NCBI GenBank assembly: GCA_028275145.1
Contig: JAQCNG010000179.1
Location: forward strand, 1-5,089
Direction of reading: 5' to 3'
Length of the DNA stretch: 5,089 bases
From: Halovenus sp.
GTDB lineage: Archaea; Halobacteriota; Halobacteria; Halobacteriales; Haloarculaceae
A program made the translations under genes and the position numbers. How positions within the stretch are numbered: the stretch's first letter is position 1; every line of letters begins with the position of its first letter. Under the pieces are notes generated by a model that saw nothing but the letters and a program-made list of their open reading frames with translations, did no database searches and was not told the origin of the DNA. Positions 1 to 5,089 of this stretch are shown piece after piece.

Positions 1-639
1 CTGGAGGAGGTGGGTGTGACCGTCGACGCGGAACCCCCGGCGGTGGAGGCGGCAATCGAGCAACACGGCATCGGCTTCATGCTCGCGCCGGTGTTCCACC
101 CGGCGATGGGGGCGGTCATCGGCCCGCGGCGCGAACTCGGGATGCGGACAATCTTCAACGTGCTCGGCCCGCTGACCAACCCCGCCGGGGCCGAGGCACA
201 GGTCGTCGGCGTCTACGACCCCGACCTGGTGGAGCTGGTGGCGCGGGCCTTTGCCCGACTCGATGTCGAGCACGCGCTGGTGGTCCACGGTGCCGGACTG
301 GACGAGATTGCCGTCCACGGCGAGACACTCGTCGCCGAGGTCGACGGCGAGGAGATAGCGCAGTACACGCTGACCCCGGGCAATCTCGGCCTGCAGCGCC
401 ACGACATCGGGGACGTCGCCGGTGGCACGCCCGCGGAGAACGCCGCCGCGATGGAGGGGATTCTGACCGGTAGCCTCGAGGGCGCAAAACGCGACATCGT
501 GCTGGCAAACGCCGGCGCGGCGATCTACGTCGGCGGCGAGGCCGACTCGATTGCGGCGGGCACAGAGCGGGCACGCAACGCAATCGAGTCGGGCACGGCC
601 AGCGAGAAACTCGCGGAGCTCCGGGCGGTCGAAGCATGA
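1..639 (+). CDS. trpD: Anthranilate phosphoribosyltransferase TrpD (5'-truncated by window edge)
   Basis: The enzyme transfers the phosphoribosyl group of PRPP to anthranilate, the second committed step of tryptophan synthesis, in the cytoplasm. The reading frame is open from base 1, so the gene starts upstream. 212 residues are visible of a family length near 330-345. What remains begins inside the segment usually written (GSAD)vLE-lGV. Seen: GIGFMLAP (23-30), FHPAM (32-36), RRELGMRTIFNVLGPLTNP (43-61), VVHG (94-97), GLDE (99-102), GG-x4-ENA (141-148) and LANAGAAIYVGG (168-179). In Sulfolobus TrpD the Asp-Glu pair of the GLDE motif binds Mg2+. The PRPP-binding glycine loop (GTGGD) lies in the missing N-terminal part. 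The TGA stop overlaps the trpF ATG by 4 bases. Family assignment is very secure; the paralogous thymidine/pyrimidine phosphorylases lack this GPLTNP-GLDE combination and the trp context. Confidence 0.97.
   Translation: MEEVGVTVDAEPPAVEAAIEQHGIGFMLAPVFHPAMGAVIGPRRELGMRTIFNVLGPLTNPAGAEAQVVGVYDPDLVELVARAFARLDVEHALVVHGAGLDEIAVHGETLVAEVDGEEIAQYTLTPGNLGLQRHDIGDVAGGTPAENAAAMEGILTGSLEGAKRDIVLANAGAAIYVGGEADSIAAGTERARNAIESGTASEKLAELRAVEA
636..639 (+). promoter_or_regulatory. ATGA stop/start overlap, trpD-trpF
   Basis: The four bases ATGA hold both the trpF start (636-638) and the trpD stop (637-639). The nearest purine-rich match upstream is only GGGCGGT (about 623-629), a weak ribosome site. Inference: trpF is probably translated by ribosomes that have just finished trpD. 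Confidence 0.85.
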
Positions 640-1280
640 GTGTCCGTGTCAAGATCTGTGGCATCACCGGACGGGCGGACCGCGACGCGGCCGCCGCCGC
701 CGGGGCGGACGCGCTCGGGTTCATCTCGGGTGTGCCCGTCGAGACGCCACGGGAACTCACGGCGGGCGAGGCCGCAGCGCTGGTCGACGGTGTCGCACCG
801 TTCGTGACGAGCGTGCTGGTGACCGGTCCCGACAGCGTCCAGGCGGCGGTGACCCGCCAGGAGCGGGTCGGTGCGGACCTGTTGCAGGTCCACGGCAACC
901 TCGCGCCCGCGGAGGTCGGTGGACTGCGCGAGCGGGTCGGGGCCGGCGTCGTGGTGGCCGTCGACAGCGAGAGCGAGCGAGTCGGGGCGTACGCGGCGGC
1001 CGCCGACGCCCTGCTGGTGGACTCCACCACCGAGACAGGAATGGGCGGCACCGGCGAGACCCACGACTGGGAGCGAACGGGGGGGATTTCGGCGTCGGTC
1101 GACGTACCGGTGGTGCTCGCGGGCGGGTTGACACCCGAGAACGTCCGCGCGGCCGTCGAGACTGTCGACCCGTTCGCGGTGGACGTGGCCTCGGGTGTCG
1201 AGCAGGAACCGGGCGAGAAGAACTACGACGCCGTCGAGGCGTTCGTCGCAGGCGCGACCCGGGAGGGGGTGGGGCAATGA
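636..1280 (+). CDS. trpF: Phosphoribosylanthranilate isomerase TrpF
   Basis: The enzyme converts N-(5'-phosphoribosyl)anthranilate to CdRP by an Amadori rearrangement, the third step of tryptophan synthesis. It is a (beta/alpha)8 barrel. The 214 residues match the usual family length of about 200-215. Seen: KICGIT (6-11), with Cys8 as the likely general base; LQVHG (83-87); LLVDS (126-130), with Asp129 as the likely general acid; GGTGETHDW (137-145, the family GGTG-x-x-FDW); and phosphate-binding loops AGGLTPENV (162-170) and VDVASGVE (182-189). The usual SPRy segment after strand 2 is replaced by VPVETPREL, and the PGxKD motif reads PGEKN. I believe similar variants occur in other haloarchaeal TrpF proteins, but could not verify this. 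The start is the ATG inside the ATGA overlap with the trpD stop. Upstream Shine-Dalgarno matches are weak (GGGCGGT just before it), which suits translational coupling. The last four bases overlap trpE. Confidence 0.96.
   Translation: MSVRVKICGITGRADRDAAAAAGADALGFISGVPVETPRELTAGEAAALVDGVAPFVTSVLVTGPDSVQAAVTRQERVGADLLQVHGNLAPAEVGGLRERVGAGVVVAVDSESERVGAYAAAADALLVDSTTETGMGGTGETHDWERTGGISASVDVPVVLAGGLTPENVRAAVETVDPFAVDVASGVEQEPGEKNYDAVEAFVAGATREGVGQ
1262..1280 (+). promoter_or_regulatory. Ribosome site and ATGA overlap, trpF-trpE
   Basis: GGAGG (1262-1266), within a longer purine-rich run, lies 10 bases before the trpE ATG at 1277. That ATG overlaps the trpF TGA at 1278-1280. This pairing decides the trpE start in favour of 1277 over the downstream GTG at 1337. 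Confidence 0.7.
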
Positions 1281-2950
1281 CGGATGCCGGACCGGGGAAC
1301 GCGACGGCCGGGCGGGACACGGACGGGGACGGCCCGGTGCTTGACACCGACCGCGAGACGTTCCGCGAACAGGCCGCCGGCGAGCGACCGGCGGTGGTGC
1401 GGGTGGCCGCCGACCTCGGGGTCGATATCGAACCGCTGGAGGCGTACGCGGCGCTGACGGGCCGGACGACAGGCACCACCGGCGCGTCGTACTCGTTTCT
1501 GCTCGAGAGCGCCCGGAAGATCCCCTCGAGTGACCCGGACGGCGCGTTCGCACCGGACCCGACCGGCCGCCACGCCCGCTTCTCGTTCGTGGGCTACGAC
1601 CCGGATGCGGTTGTCACCGTGGGGCCGTCGGGAACGGACATCGAGGTGTTCGACGAGCGCTACGCGCCGTTACTGGCCGCAAACGGCGGGGACACACTCG
1701 ACAGTCTGCGGGCCGCGATGCCGGACGTACGCCTGGCGGGCTTTCCCGACCGGGGCAGGCGGTCGCTGTCGGGCGGGTTCGTCGGCTTTCTCGCCTACGA
1801 CGCCGTCTACGACCTCCACCTCTCTGAGGTCGGACTCGACCGCCCCGACACGGCCTGCCCGGACGCGCAGTTCGTGCTCACGACGAAGACGCTCGCCGTC
1901 GACCACGCGGAGGACGAGATTTCGCTGGTCTGTACGCCCATCGTTCGGGAGAGCGACGACGCGGGCGAGCGCTACGACGAGGTGCGCGCCGAGGCGGCGC
2001 GGGTGGCGGACCTGCTGGCCGGGGCCGACAGCGTCGAACCGGGCGGGTTCCGGCGCGAGCGCGAGAGTGCAGGCAAACGGGCGGACTACGAGCAGGCCGT
2101 CGCGGACACCCGCGAGCACGTTGTCGAGGGCGACATCTACCAGGGGGTCATCTCGCGGTCCCGCACGCTGACCGGCGAACTCGACACGCTGGGCCTGTAC
2201 GAGTCGCTGCGGGCGGTCAACCCCTCGCCGTACATGTACCTGCTCGACCACGACGGGCGGCGAATCGTCGGGGCGAGTCCGGAGACGCTGGTCTCGGTGC
2301 GCGACCGGCGGGTGGTGTCGAACCCAATCGCGGGGACCTGCCCGCGCGGGTCCAGCCCCGTCGAGGACCGTCGACTCGCCGGCGAGATGCTCGCAGACGA
2401 GAAAGAACGGGCCGAACACACGATGCTGGTCGACCTCGCCCGCAACGACGTCCGGCAGGTCGCCCGACCGGGCAGCGTCCGCGTCGAGGAGTTCATGAAC
2501 GTGCTGAAGTACTCTCACGTCCAGCACATCGAGTCGACGGTCACCGGGACGCTCGCCGACGACGACGACGCATTCGACGCCGTCCGGGCCGCCTTCCCCG
2601 CCGGCACGCTCGCCGGCGCACCGAAGATGCGGGCGATGGAGATAATCGACGACCTCGAGGAGACCTCACGGGGTCCATACGGCGGCGGTGTCGGCTACAT
2701 CTCCTGGGAGGACGACGCCGACTTCGCCATCGTCATCCGCTCGGCGACCGTCGAGGATGTCGACGGAGACGGGGGTGACATCGGGGTGCCGAGACAGCAG
2801 GTCACCGTCCGGGCGGGCGCGGGCATCGTCGCCGACAGCGACCCCACACGGGAGTACGAGGAGACCGAGAAGAAGATGAACGGCGTGCTCGCGGCGCTCG
2901 AACGCATCGAGCAACCGACACAGACGGACGCCGACACGGGGGAGCAGTGA
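1277..2950 (+). CDS. trpE: Anthranilate synthase component I TrpE
   Basis: This is the large subunit of anthranilate synthase. It aminates chorismate and eliminates pyruvate using ammonia supplied by TrpG. It has 557 residues, slightly long for the family: about 25 acidic residues precede the conserved start, and a glycine/aspartate-rich insert lies near residues 493-507. Seen: LLES (75-78) and NPSPYM (315-320), both linked in the family to feedback inhibition by tryptophan; GDIYQ (285-289); GASPE (332-336); PIAGT-x-PRG (350-358); DEKERAEHTMLVDLARND (374-391); HIES (417-420); FPAGTLAGAPK (440-450) with a following Glu455; GPYGGGVGY (466-474); and AGAGIVADSDP (513-523). The feedback motifs and the adjacent trpG favour TrpE over PabB or isochorismate synthases. 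The ATG at 1277 is chosen because it overlaps the trpF stop as ATGA and follows a GGAGG site. A GTG at 1337 is a less likely alternative start. The arginine usually found in PIAGTRPRG is Cys355 here. Confidence 0.97.
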   Translation: MTDAGPGNATAGRDTDGDGPVLDTDRETFREQAAGERPAVVRVAADLGVDIEPLEAYAALTGRTTGTTGASYSFLLESARKIPSSDPDGAFAPDPTGRHARFSFVGYDPDAVVTVGPSGTDIEVFDERYAPLLAANGGDTLDSLRAAMPDVRLAGFPDRGRRSLSGGFVGFLAYDAVYDLHLSEVGLDRPDTACPDAQFVLTTKTLAVDHAEDEISLVCTPIVRESDDAGERYDEVRAEAARVADLLAGADSVEPGGFRRERESAGKRADYEQAVADTREHVVEGDIYQGVISRSRTLTGELDTLGLYESLRAVNPSPYMYLLDHDGRRIVGASPETLVSVRDRRVVSNPIAGTCPRGSSPVEDRRLAGEMLADEKERAEHTMLVDLARNDVRQVARPGSVRVEEFMNVLKYSHVQHIESTVTGTLADDDDAFDAVRAAFPAGTLAGAPKMRAMEIIDDLEETSRGPYGGGVGYISWEDDADFAIVIRSATVEDVDGDGGDIGVPRQQVTVRAGAGIVADSDPTREYEETEKKMNGVLAALERIEQPTQTDADTGEQ

Positions 2951-2952
2951 TG
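2938..2952 (+). promoter_or_regulatory. Ribosome site and TGATG overlap, trpE-trpG
   Basis: A GGGGGAG run (2938-2944) precedes GTGATG. The trpE stop TGA occupies 2948-2950 and the trpG ATG 2950-2952. An in-frame GTG at 2947 would add one methionine. Spacing from GGAG is 5 bases to the ATG but only 2 to the GTG, so the ATG is preferred. Confidence 0.7.
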
Positions 2953-3534
2953 AGCGACACAGTCCCCCGGGTGCTGTTCGTGGACAACTTCGACTCGTTT
3001 ACGTACAACCTGGTCGAGTACGTCAGCGAGCACGCCGAGACCGAGGTGGTCCGCAACACAGCGTCGCTGTCGGCAGTGCGTGCGGCCGACCCGGACGCGG
3101 TGGTCATCTCGCCGGGGCCGGGCCACCCCAGAAACGAGCGCGACGTGGGTGTCACGACGGACGTGCTCCGGGAGGTCAGTCCGGAGGTGCCGACACTGGG
3201 GGTCTGTCTCGGTCTGGAGGCGGCGGTCCACGCCTACGGCGGGACCGTCGGGCGAGCGCCCGAACCCGTCCACGGCAAGGCGGTCCCGGTCGACCACGAC
3301 GGCGAGGGGGTCTACGCGGGACTGGACCAGGGGTTCCAGGCGGGCCGGTACCACTCACTCGTCGCCACGGAGGTGCCCGACTGCTTCGCGGTGACCGCCA
3401 CCGCCGGCGAGGAGGACCTCGTGATGGGGATTCGTCACCGCGAGCACCCGATCACCTGTGTCCAGTTCCACCCCGAATCGGTGCTGACGGCCGTTGGTCA
3501 CGACGTTATCCGGAACTTTCTGGCGCGGGTCTGA
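2950..3534 (+). CDS. trpG: Anthranilate synthase component II TrpG (glutamine amidotransferase)
   Basis: This is the class I glutamine amidotransferase subunit that hydrolyses glutamine and channels ammonia to TrpE. It has 194 residues, the usual length for a free-standing TrpG. Seen: VDNFDSFTYNLVEY (11-24), SPGPGHP (54-60), nucleophile Cys86 in GVCLG (84-88), HGK (108-110), RYHSLV (133-138), and FHPES (173-177) with catalytic His174 and Glu176. The triad is therefore intact. The family motif GVCLGHQ reads GVCLGLE here, so the His-Gln after the nucleophile loop is replaced by Leu89-Glu90. The start is ATG at 2950, overlapping the trpE TGA by one base (TGATG) and placed 5 bases after GGAG. A GTG at 2947 is possible but sits too close to that site. 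PabA is indistinguishable by fold, but fusion into the trp operon next to trpE makes TrpG the clear choice. It is the last gene of the operon on this strand. Confidence 0.96.
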   Translation: MSDTVPRVLFVDNFDSFTYNLVEYVSEHAETEVVRNTASLSAVRAADPDAVVISPGPGHPRNERDVGVTTDVLREVSPEVPTLGVCLGLEAAVHAYGGTVGRAPEPVHGKAVPVDHDGEGVYAGLDQGFQAGRYHSLVATEVPDCFAVTATAGEEDLVMGIRHREHPITCVQFHPESVLTAVGHDVIRNFLARV

Positions 3535-3597
3535 ACGGGTGCCTGTCTCGACAGCGCGCTCCGAGGCGGTCCGGGTCCGTCGGTGGGGTACTCCCGG
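3535..3597. other. Convergent intergenic spacer between trpG and the surface-protein gene
   Basis: These 63 bases separate the trpG stop from the stop of the opposite-strand gene. I see no T-run on either strand and only a trivial stem (TGTC/GACA with a two-base loop), so no terminator can be called. Transcripts from the two sides may overlap at their 3' ends. Confidence 0.7.
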
Positions 3598-4665
3598 TCA
3601 GTCCGCCGTCTCGACGGCGACGAGGTCGGCACCGACAGGCACCTCGATGTTGTTCACGAGCGTGGCGTTACCGGCGACGGACCCGGGTGCGAGCGCGGTC
3701 GTCACGTCGGCACCGGTTCCGGCGGAACCGACCGTCACAGTCGCGGTGCCGTTCTCGTCGAACGACAGCGGGACACTCGGGCCGGAGAGTCTGTCACTCG
3801 GCGATTCGTCGAACCCGTTGTAGAAGGCGGTGACGGCGTAGTCCGTCGAGTTCTCGCCGGCGAGGTCGGGCACGGACACCGCGAGGGTGAACGGGTCGGT
3901 CAGGTTGAGTCCCTCGAGTGCGGTGAACTGGGCCTCGCTGTTGTTTCCGAGTTCGTTCACCGGTATCTCCACCGTCGACGCCGGCGGCCAGACCGTCTGA
4001 CTCGTGACCGTCAGGTCGAGCGTGTCTGTCATCCCCCGGTAGGTGGCGGTCAGTTCCGTCGTCCCGGGGGCGACGGTGTCGACCTGAGCAGTCGTTCCGT
4101 CGGCGGCGACGACACCGCTGTCGGCCGTGGAGAGTTCGGCGTCTCCGGTGACGTCCATCGTCTCACCCGACTCGAACGTCGCCCGCACCGCGTACTCCAC
4201 GGTGGTTCCGGGTTCGAGTGCGAGCGACTCGGTCCCACTGTCGAGCGCGAGCGGCTCTGTTTCACCGGCATCGAGCACCAGTTCGACCCCGACGAGCGGG
4301 TCCACCTCGCCGCGCGCAAGCACCGTCGACGCCTCCTCGCTCTCCCAGGTGACGACGACCTCCTCGGCCCCGACTGCCGGCCGGACGACCACCTCGGTGC
4401 CCACCCGGAACGTGTCGGGACTGTCCACGAGATGCCCTCCCTCGACGGTCAGATGCTTGCGGTCTATCGTGTCACCGGACTCGTGGGTGAACACGACCCG
4501 GTCCTGTACCTGCTCCGTGTCGACCAGCGCACCCGGTGTCGTGTCTGTGTCGCTGGGGCTGAAAACAAAAAACGCCACCGTCACCGCGAGGGCGAGCACC
4601 ACCACCGCCGCGACGAGTGTCCTCGCCCTCGGTGTGAGAGTCTGGTCAGTGTCTCCTGTGGTCAT
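3598..4665 (-). CDS. Membrane-anchored surface protein with pilin-like region and probable Ig-like domain; function unknown
   Basis: I do not recognise a named gene. The 355-residue product has a short charged N-terminus with Arg13 and Arg15, then one hydrophobic segment (about 17-35). There is no lipobox (no cysteine at all) and no canonical archaeal prepilin motif, so an N-in, C-out anchored protein is likely. Residues about 51-121 (VVFTHESGDTIDRKHLTV, then VVVTWESE, then VLARGEV) resemble the extracellular part of haloarchaeal type IV pilin-like proteins (Pilin_N/DUF1628 type). Residues about 138-222 look like a bacterial Ig-like group 2 domain: LEPGTTVEYAVRATFESGE, a central TADSGVVAADG, and GTTELTATYRGMTDTLDLTV. 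Residues about 225-355 are a further extracellular region of unknown fold with all five N-glycosylation sequons. The product is acidic, with a single lysine. The start is ATG at 4665, set by GGGTGAT four bases upstream; an in-frame ATG at 4689 would extend it by eight residues with no such site. It converges on trpG and has no evident link to tryptophan synthesis. Confidence 0.82.
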   Translation of the reverse strand: MTTGDTDQTLTPRARTLVAAVVVLALAVTVAFFVFSPSDTDTTPGALVDTEQVQDRVVFTHESGDTIDRKHLTVEGGHLVDSPDTFRVGTEVVVRPAVGAEEVVVTWESEEASTVLARGEVDPLVGVELVLDAGETEPLALDSGTESLALEPGTTVEYAVRATFESGETMDVTGDAELSTADSGVVAADGTTAQVDTVAPGTTELTATYRGMTDTLDLTVTSQTVWPPASTVEIPVNELGNNSEAQFTALEGLNLTDPFTLAVSVPDLAGENSTDYAVTAFYNGFDESPSDRLSGPSVPLSFDENGTATVTVGSAGTGADVTTALAPGSVAGNATLVNNIEVPVGADLVAVETAD

Positions 4666-4669
4666 GTGT

Positions 4670-4676
4670 ATCACCC
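4670..4676 (-). promoter_or_regulatory. Shine-Dalgarno site of the surface-protein gene
   Basis: On the minus strand GGGTGAT lies four bases before the ATG at 4665. GGTGAT matches the archaeal anti-16S consensus GGAGGTGATC. It fixes the start at 4665 instead of the in-frame ATG at 4689. Confidence 0.7.
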
Positions 4677-4694
4677 AACAGTGCAACAAAAAGA

Positions 4695-4702
4695 GTATTT
4701 TC
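4695..4702 (-). promoter_or_regulatory. Candidate TATA/BRE element for the surface-protein gene
   Basis: On the minus strand GAAAATAC stands in the only clearly AT-rich patch of the window (about 4685-4710), upstream of the surface-protein start. If it is the TATA region, transcription would begin about 25-27 bases downstream, near 4670-4675, giving an almost leaderless mRNA. That would cut into the GGGTGAT site, so either the start point or the box is slightly misplaced. This is inferred from position and composition only. Confidence 0.35.
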
Positions 4703-4783
4703 GACCTAACACTCCGGATTGGCGGGCTTACGAGGAGGTCCCGGTCGTTACGAGCGTGTTAACCGAGCGGGCGGCCCACCACG

Positions 4784-5089
4784 TCACCGGCCGCTACTCA
4801 GGGACTGTCGGGTCCGACTGTACAGTGGGCCCGAGAGGGTGAGCACCGCGAGGCCGGCGAGCACCACCACGAGCTCCGGACTGACGGCGAACTCCGCGAG
4901 CGAGAGCGAGCGCATCGACGCGCCGGTGAGGACGGCGACGACCGCCCAGGGCACCTCGCCGACGAGCGTGCCGAGGTAGAACGGGCGCGCGGCGACACCG
5001 GTGAGACCGGCGCAGTAGGAGATGGGGTCGCCGGGCACCGGCGAGAGACGGGCCGCCAGCACCCCCCGGGTCTCCCCGACGACTCCGAC
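4784..5089 (-). CDS. TVP38/TMEM64 (SNARE-associated, DedA-like) family membrane protein, C-terminal part
   Basis: The frame stays open to the window edge, so the N-terminal half lies outside; 101 C-terminal residues are visible. The stretch LAARLSPVPGDPISYCAGLTGV (11-32) followed by PFYLGTLVGEVPW (36-48) matches the core signature of the family (R-x-x-P-x-x-P, then Y-x-x-GLTGV, then F-x-x-GT-x-x-G-x-x-P). Two hydrophobic segments are visible at about 37-56 and 72-90, and the tail SRTRQSLSSGR is polar and basic. Family members are polytopic membrane proteins; some DedA-superfamily relatives act in lipid flipping or membrane homeostasis, but the substrate of this protein cannot be read from sequence. 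A GTG at 5062 lies inside the conserved domain and is not the true start. The gene lies upstream of the surface-protein gene in the same direction, but the 118-base gap argues against tight operon coupling. Confidence 0.85.
   Translation of the reverse strand, partial: VGVVGETRGVLAARLSPVPGDPISYCAGLTGVAARPFYLGTLVGEVPWAVVAVLTGASMRSLSLAEFAVSPELVVVLAGLAVLTLSGPLYSRTRQSLSSGR

Larger units (their letters stand above)
4666..4783. other. Intergenic region between TVP38-like and surface-protein genes
   Basis: This 118-base gap separates two genes transcribed in the same (minus) direction. It is less GC-rich than the genes around it. It holds the ribosome site and candidate TATA element listed separately, and a TTTTT run on the minus strand (4688-4692) that could serve as a weak U-rich terminator for the upstream gene. 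A palindromic GTTAAC occurs at 4758-4763 without further context. The gap size suggests that the surface-protein gene has its own promoter. Confidence 0.6.

Noticed and set aside
551..1276. Upstream in-frame extension of trpE from 551
   Set aside because: The added residues are Arg/Gly-rich low-complexity sequence overlapping all of trpF. The ATG at 1277 has the overlap and ribosome site, and gives the family length.
525..1553. 342-codon antisense frame across the end of trpD, trpF and the start of trpE
   Set aside because: It spans three gene boundaries and is rich in Arg, Pro and Ser, typical of a shadow frame.
1670..2527. 285-codon open frame antisense to trpE
   Set aside because: It lies wholly inside the well-conserved trpE and has no motif or plausible start context. 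Long antisense frames are expected at this GC content.
2558..2569. (GAC)4 run in trpE as a possible microsatellite
   Set aside because: It encodes four aspartates (residues 428-431) in a surface-type acidic segment, which is ordinary in haloarchaeal proteins.
4742..4765. Possible inverted repeat (CGGT ... ACCG) around GTTAAC
   Set aside because: Only four bases pair cleanly at the ends and the interior does not align, so it is not a convincing operator or hairpin.
3583..4842. Open frame of 419 codons on the + strand, longer than the minus-strand gene it covers
   Set aside because: Its product is Arg/His-rich and basic with no recognisable motif. The minus-strand frame has a ribosome site, a membrane anchor, an acidic composition and domain similarity. 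It is a GC-rich shadow.
4719..4979. 86-codon + strand frame in the intergenic region and TVP38-like gene, preceded by a GAGGAGGTC-like sequence
   Set aside because: The purine-rich match lies inside the frame, not before its start. The product is Ser/Thr/Arg-rich without family resemblance and runs antisense to a recognisable membrane protein.

Overview
The window looks like chromosomal DNA from a haloarchaeon (class Halobacteria). The DNA is very GC-rich. The predicted proteins are strongly acidic and poor in lysine. Shine-Dalgarno-like sites fit the archaeal GGAGGTGATC pattern. The gene order trpD-trpF-trpE-trpG matches the trpDFEG cluster known from Haloferax volcanii, where trpCBA lies at a separate locus. 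All six recognisable genes end in TGA.

Positions 1-3534 (+ strand) hold a compact tryptophan operon: the 3' part of trpD, then complete trpF, trpE and trpG. Every stop codon overlaps the next start (ATGA, ATGA and TGATG), so there is no space for an internal promoter or attenuator and translation is probably coupled. TrpE and TrpG together make anthranilate from chorismate and glutamine. TrpD adds the phosphoribosyl group and TrpF isomerises the product. The remaining steps (trpC, trpB, trpA) are not in the window. TrpE keeps the LLES and NPSPYM motifs associated with tryptophan feedback inhibition.

Positions 3535-3597 are a short spacer between convergent genes. Positions 3598-4665 (- strand) encode a 355-residue membrane-anchored surface protein. 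It has one N-terminal transmembrane segment, a region resembling the extracellular part of haloarchaeal type IV pilin-like proteins, a probable bacterial-Ig-like (Big_2-type) domain, and a C-terminal third that carries all of its N-glycosylation sequons. Positions 4666-4783 are a comparatively AT-rich intergenic stretch with a plausible promoter for that gene. Positions 4784-5089 (- strand) are the C-terminal part of a TVP38/TMEM64 (SNARE-associated, DedA-like) membrane protein that runs off the window end.

I found no RNA gene, mobile element, CRISPR array or clear novel system. The best leads are the altered glutamine-site motif in TrpG (GVCLGLE where most relatives have GVCLGHQ) and the unrecognised surface protein with its sharply partitioned asparagine content.
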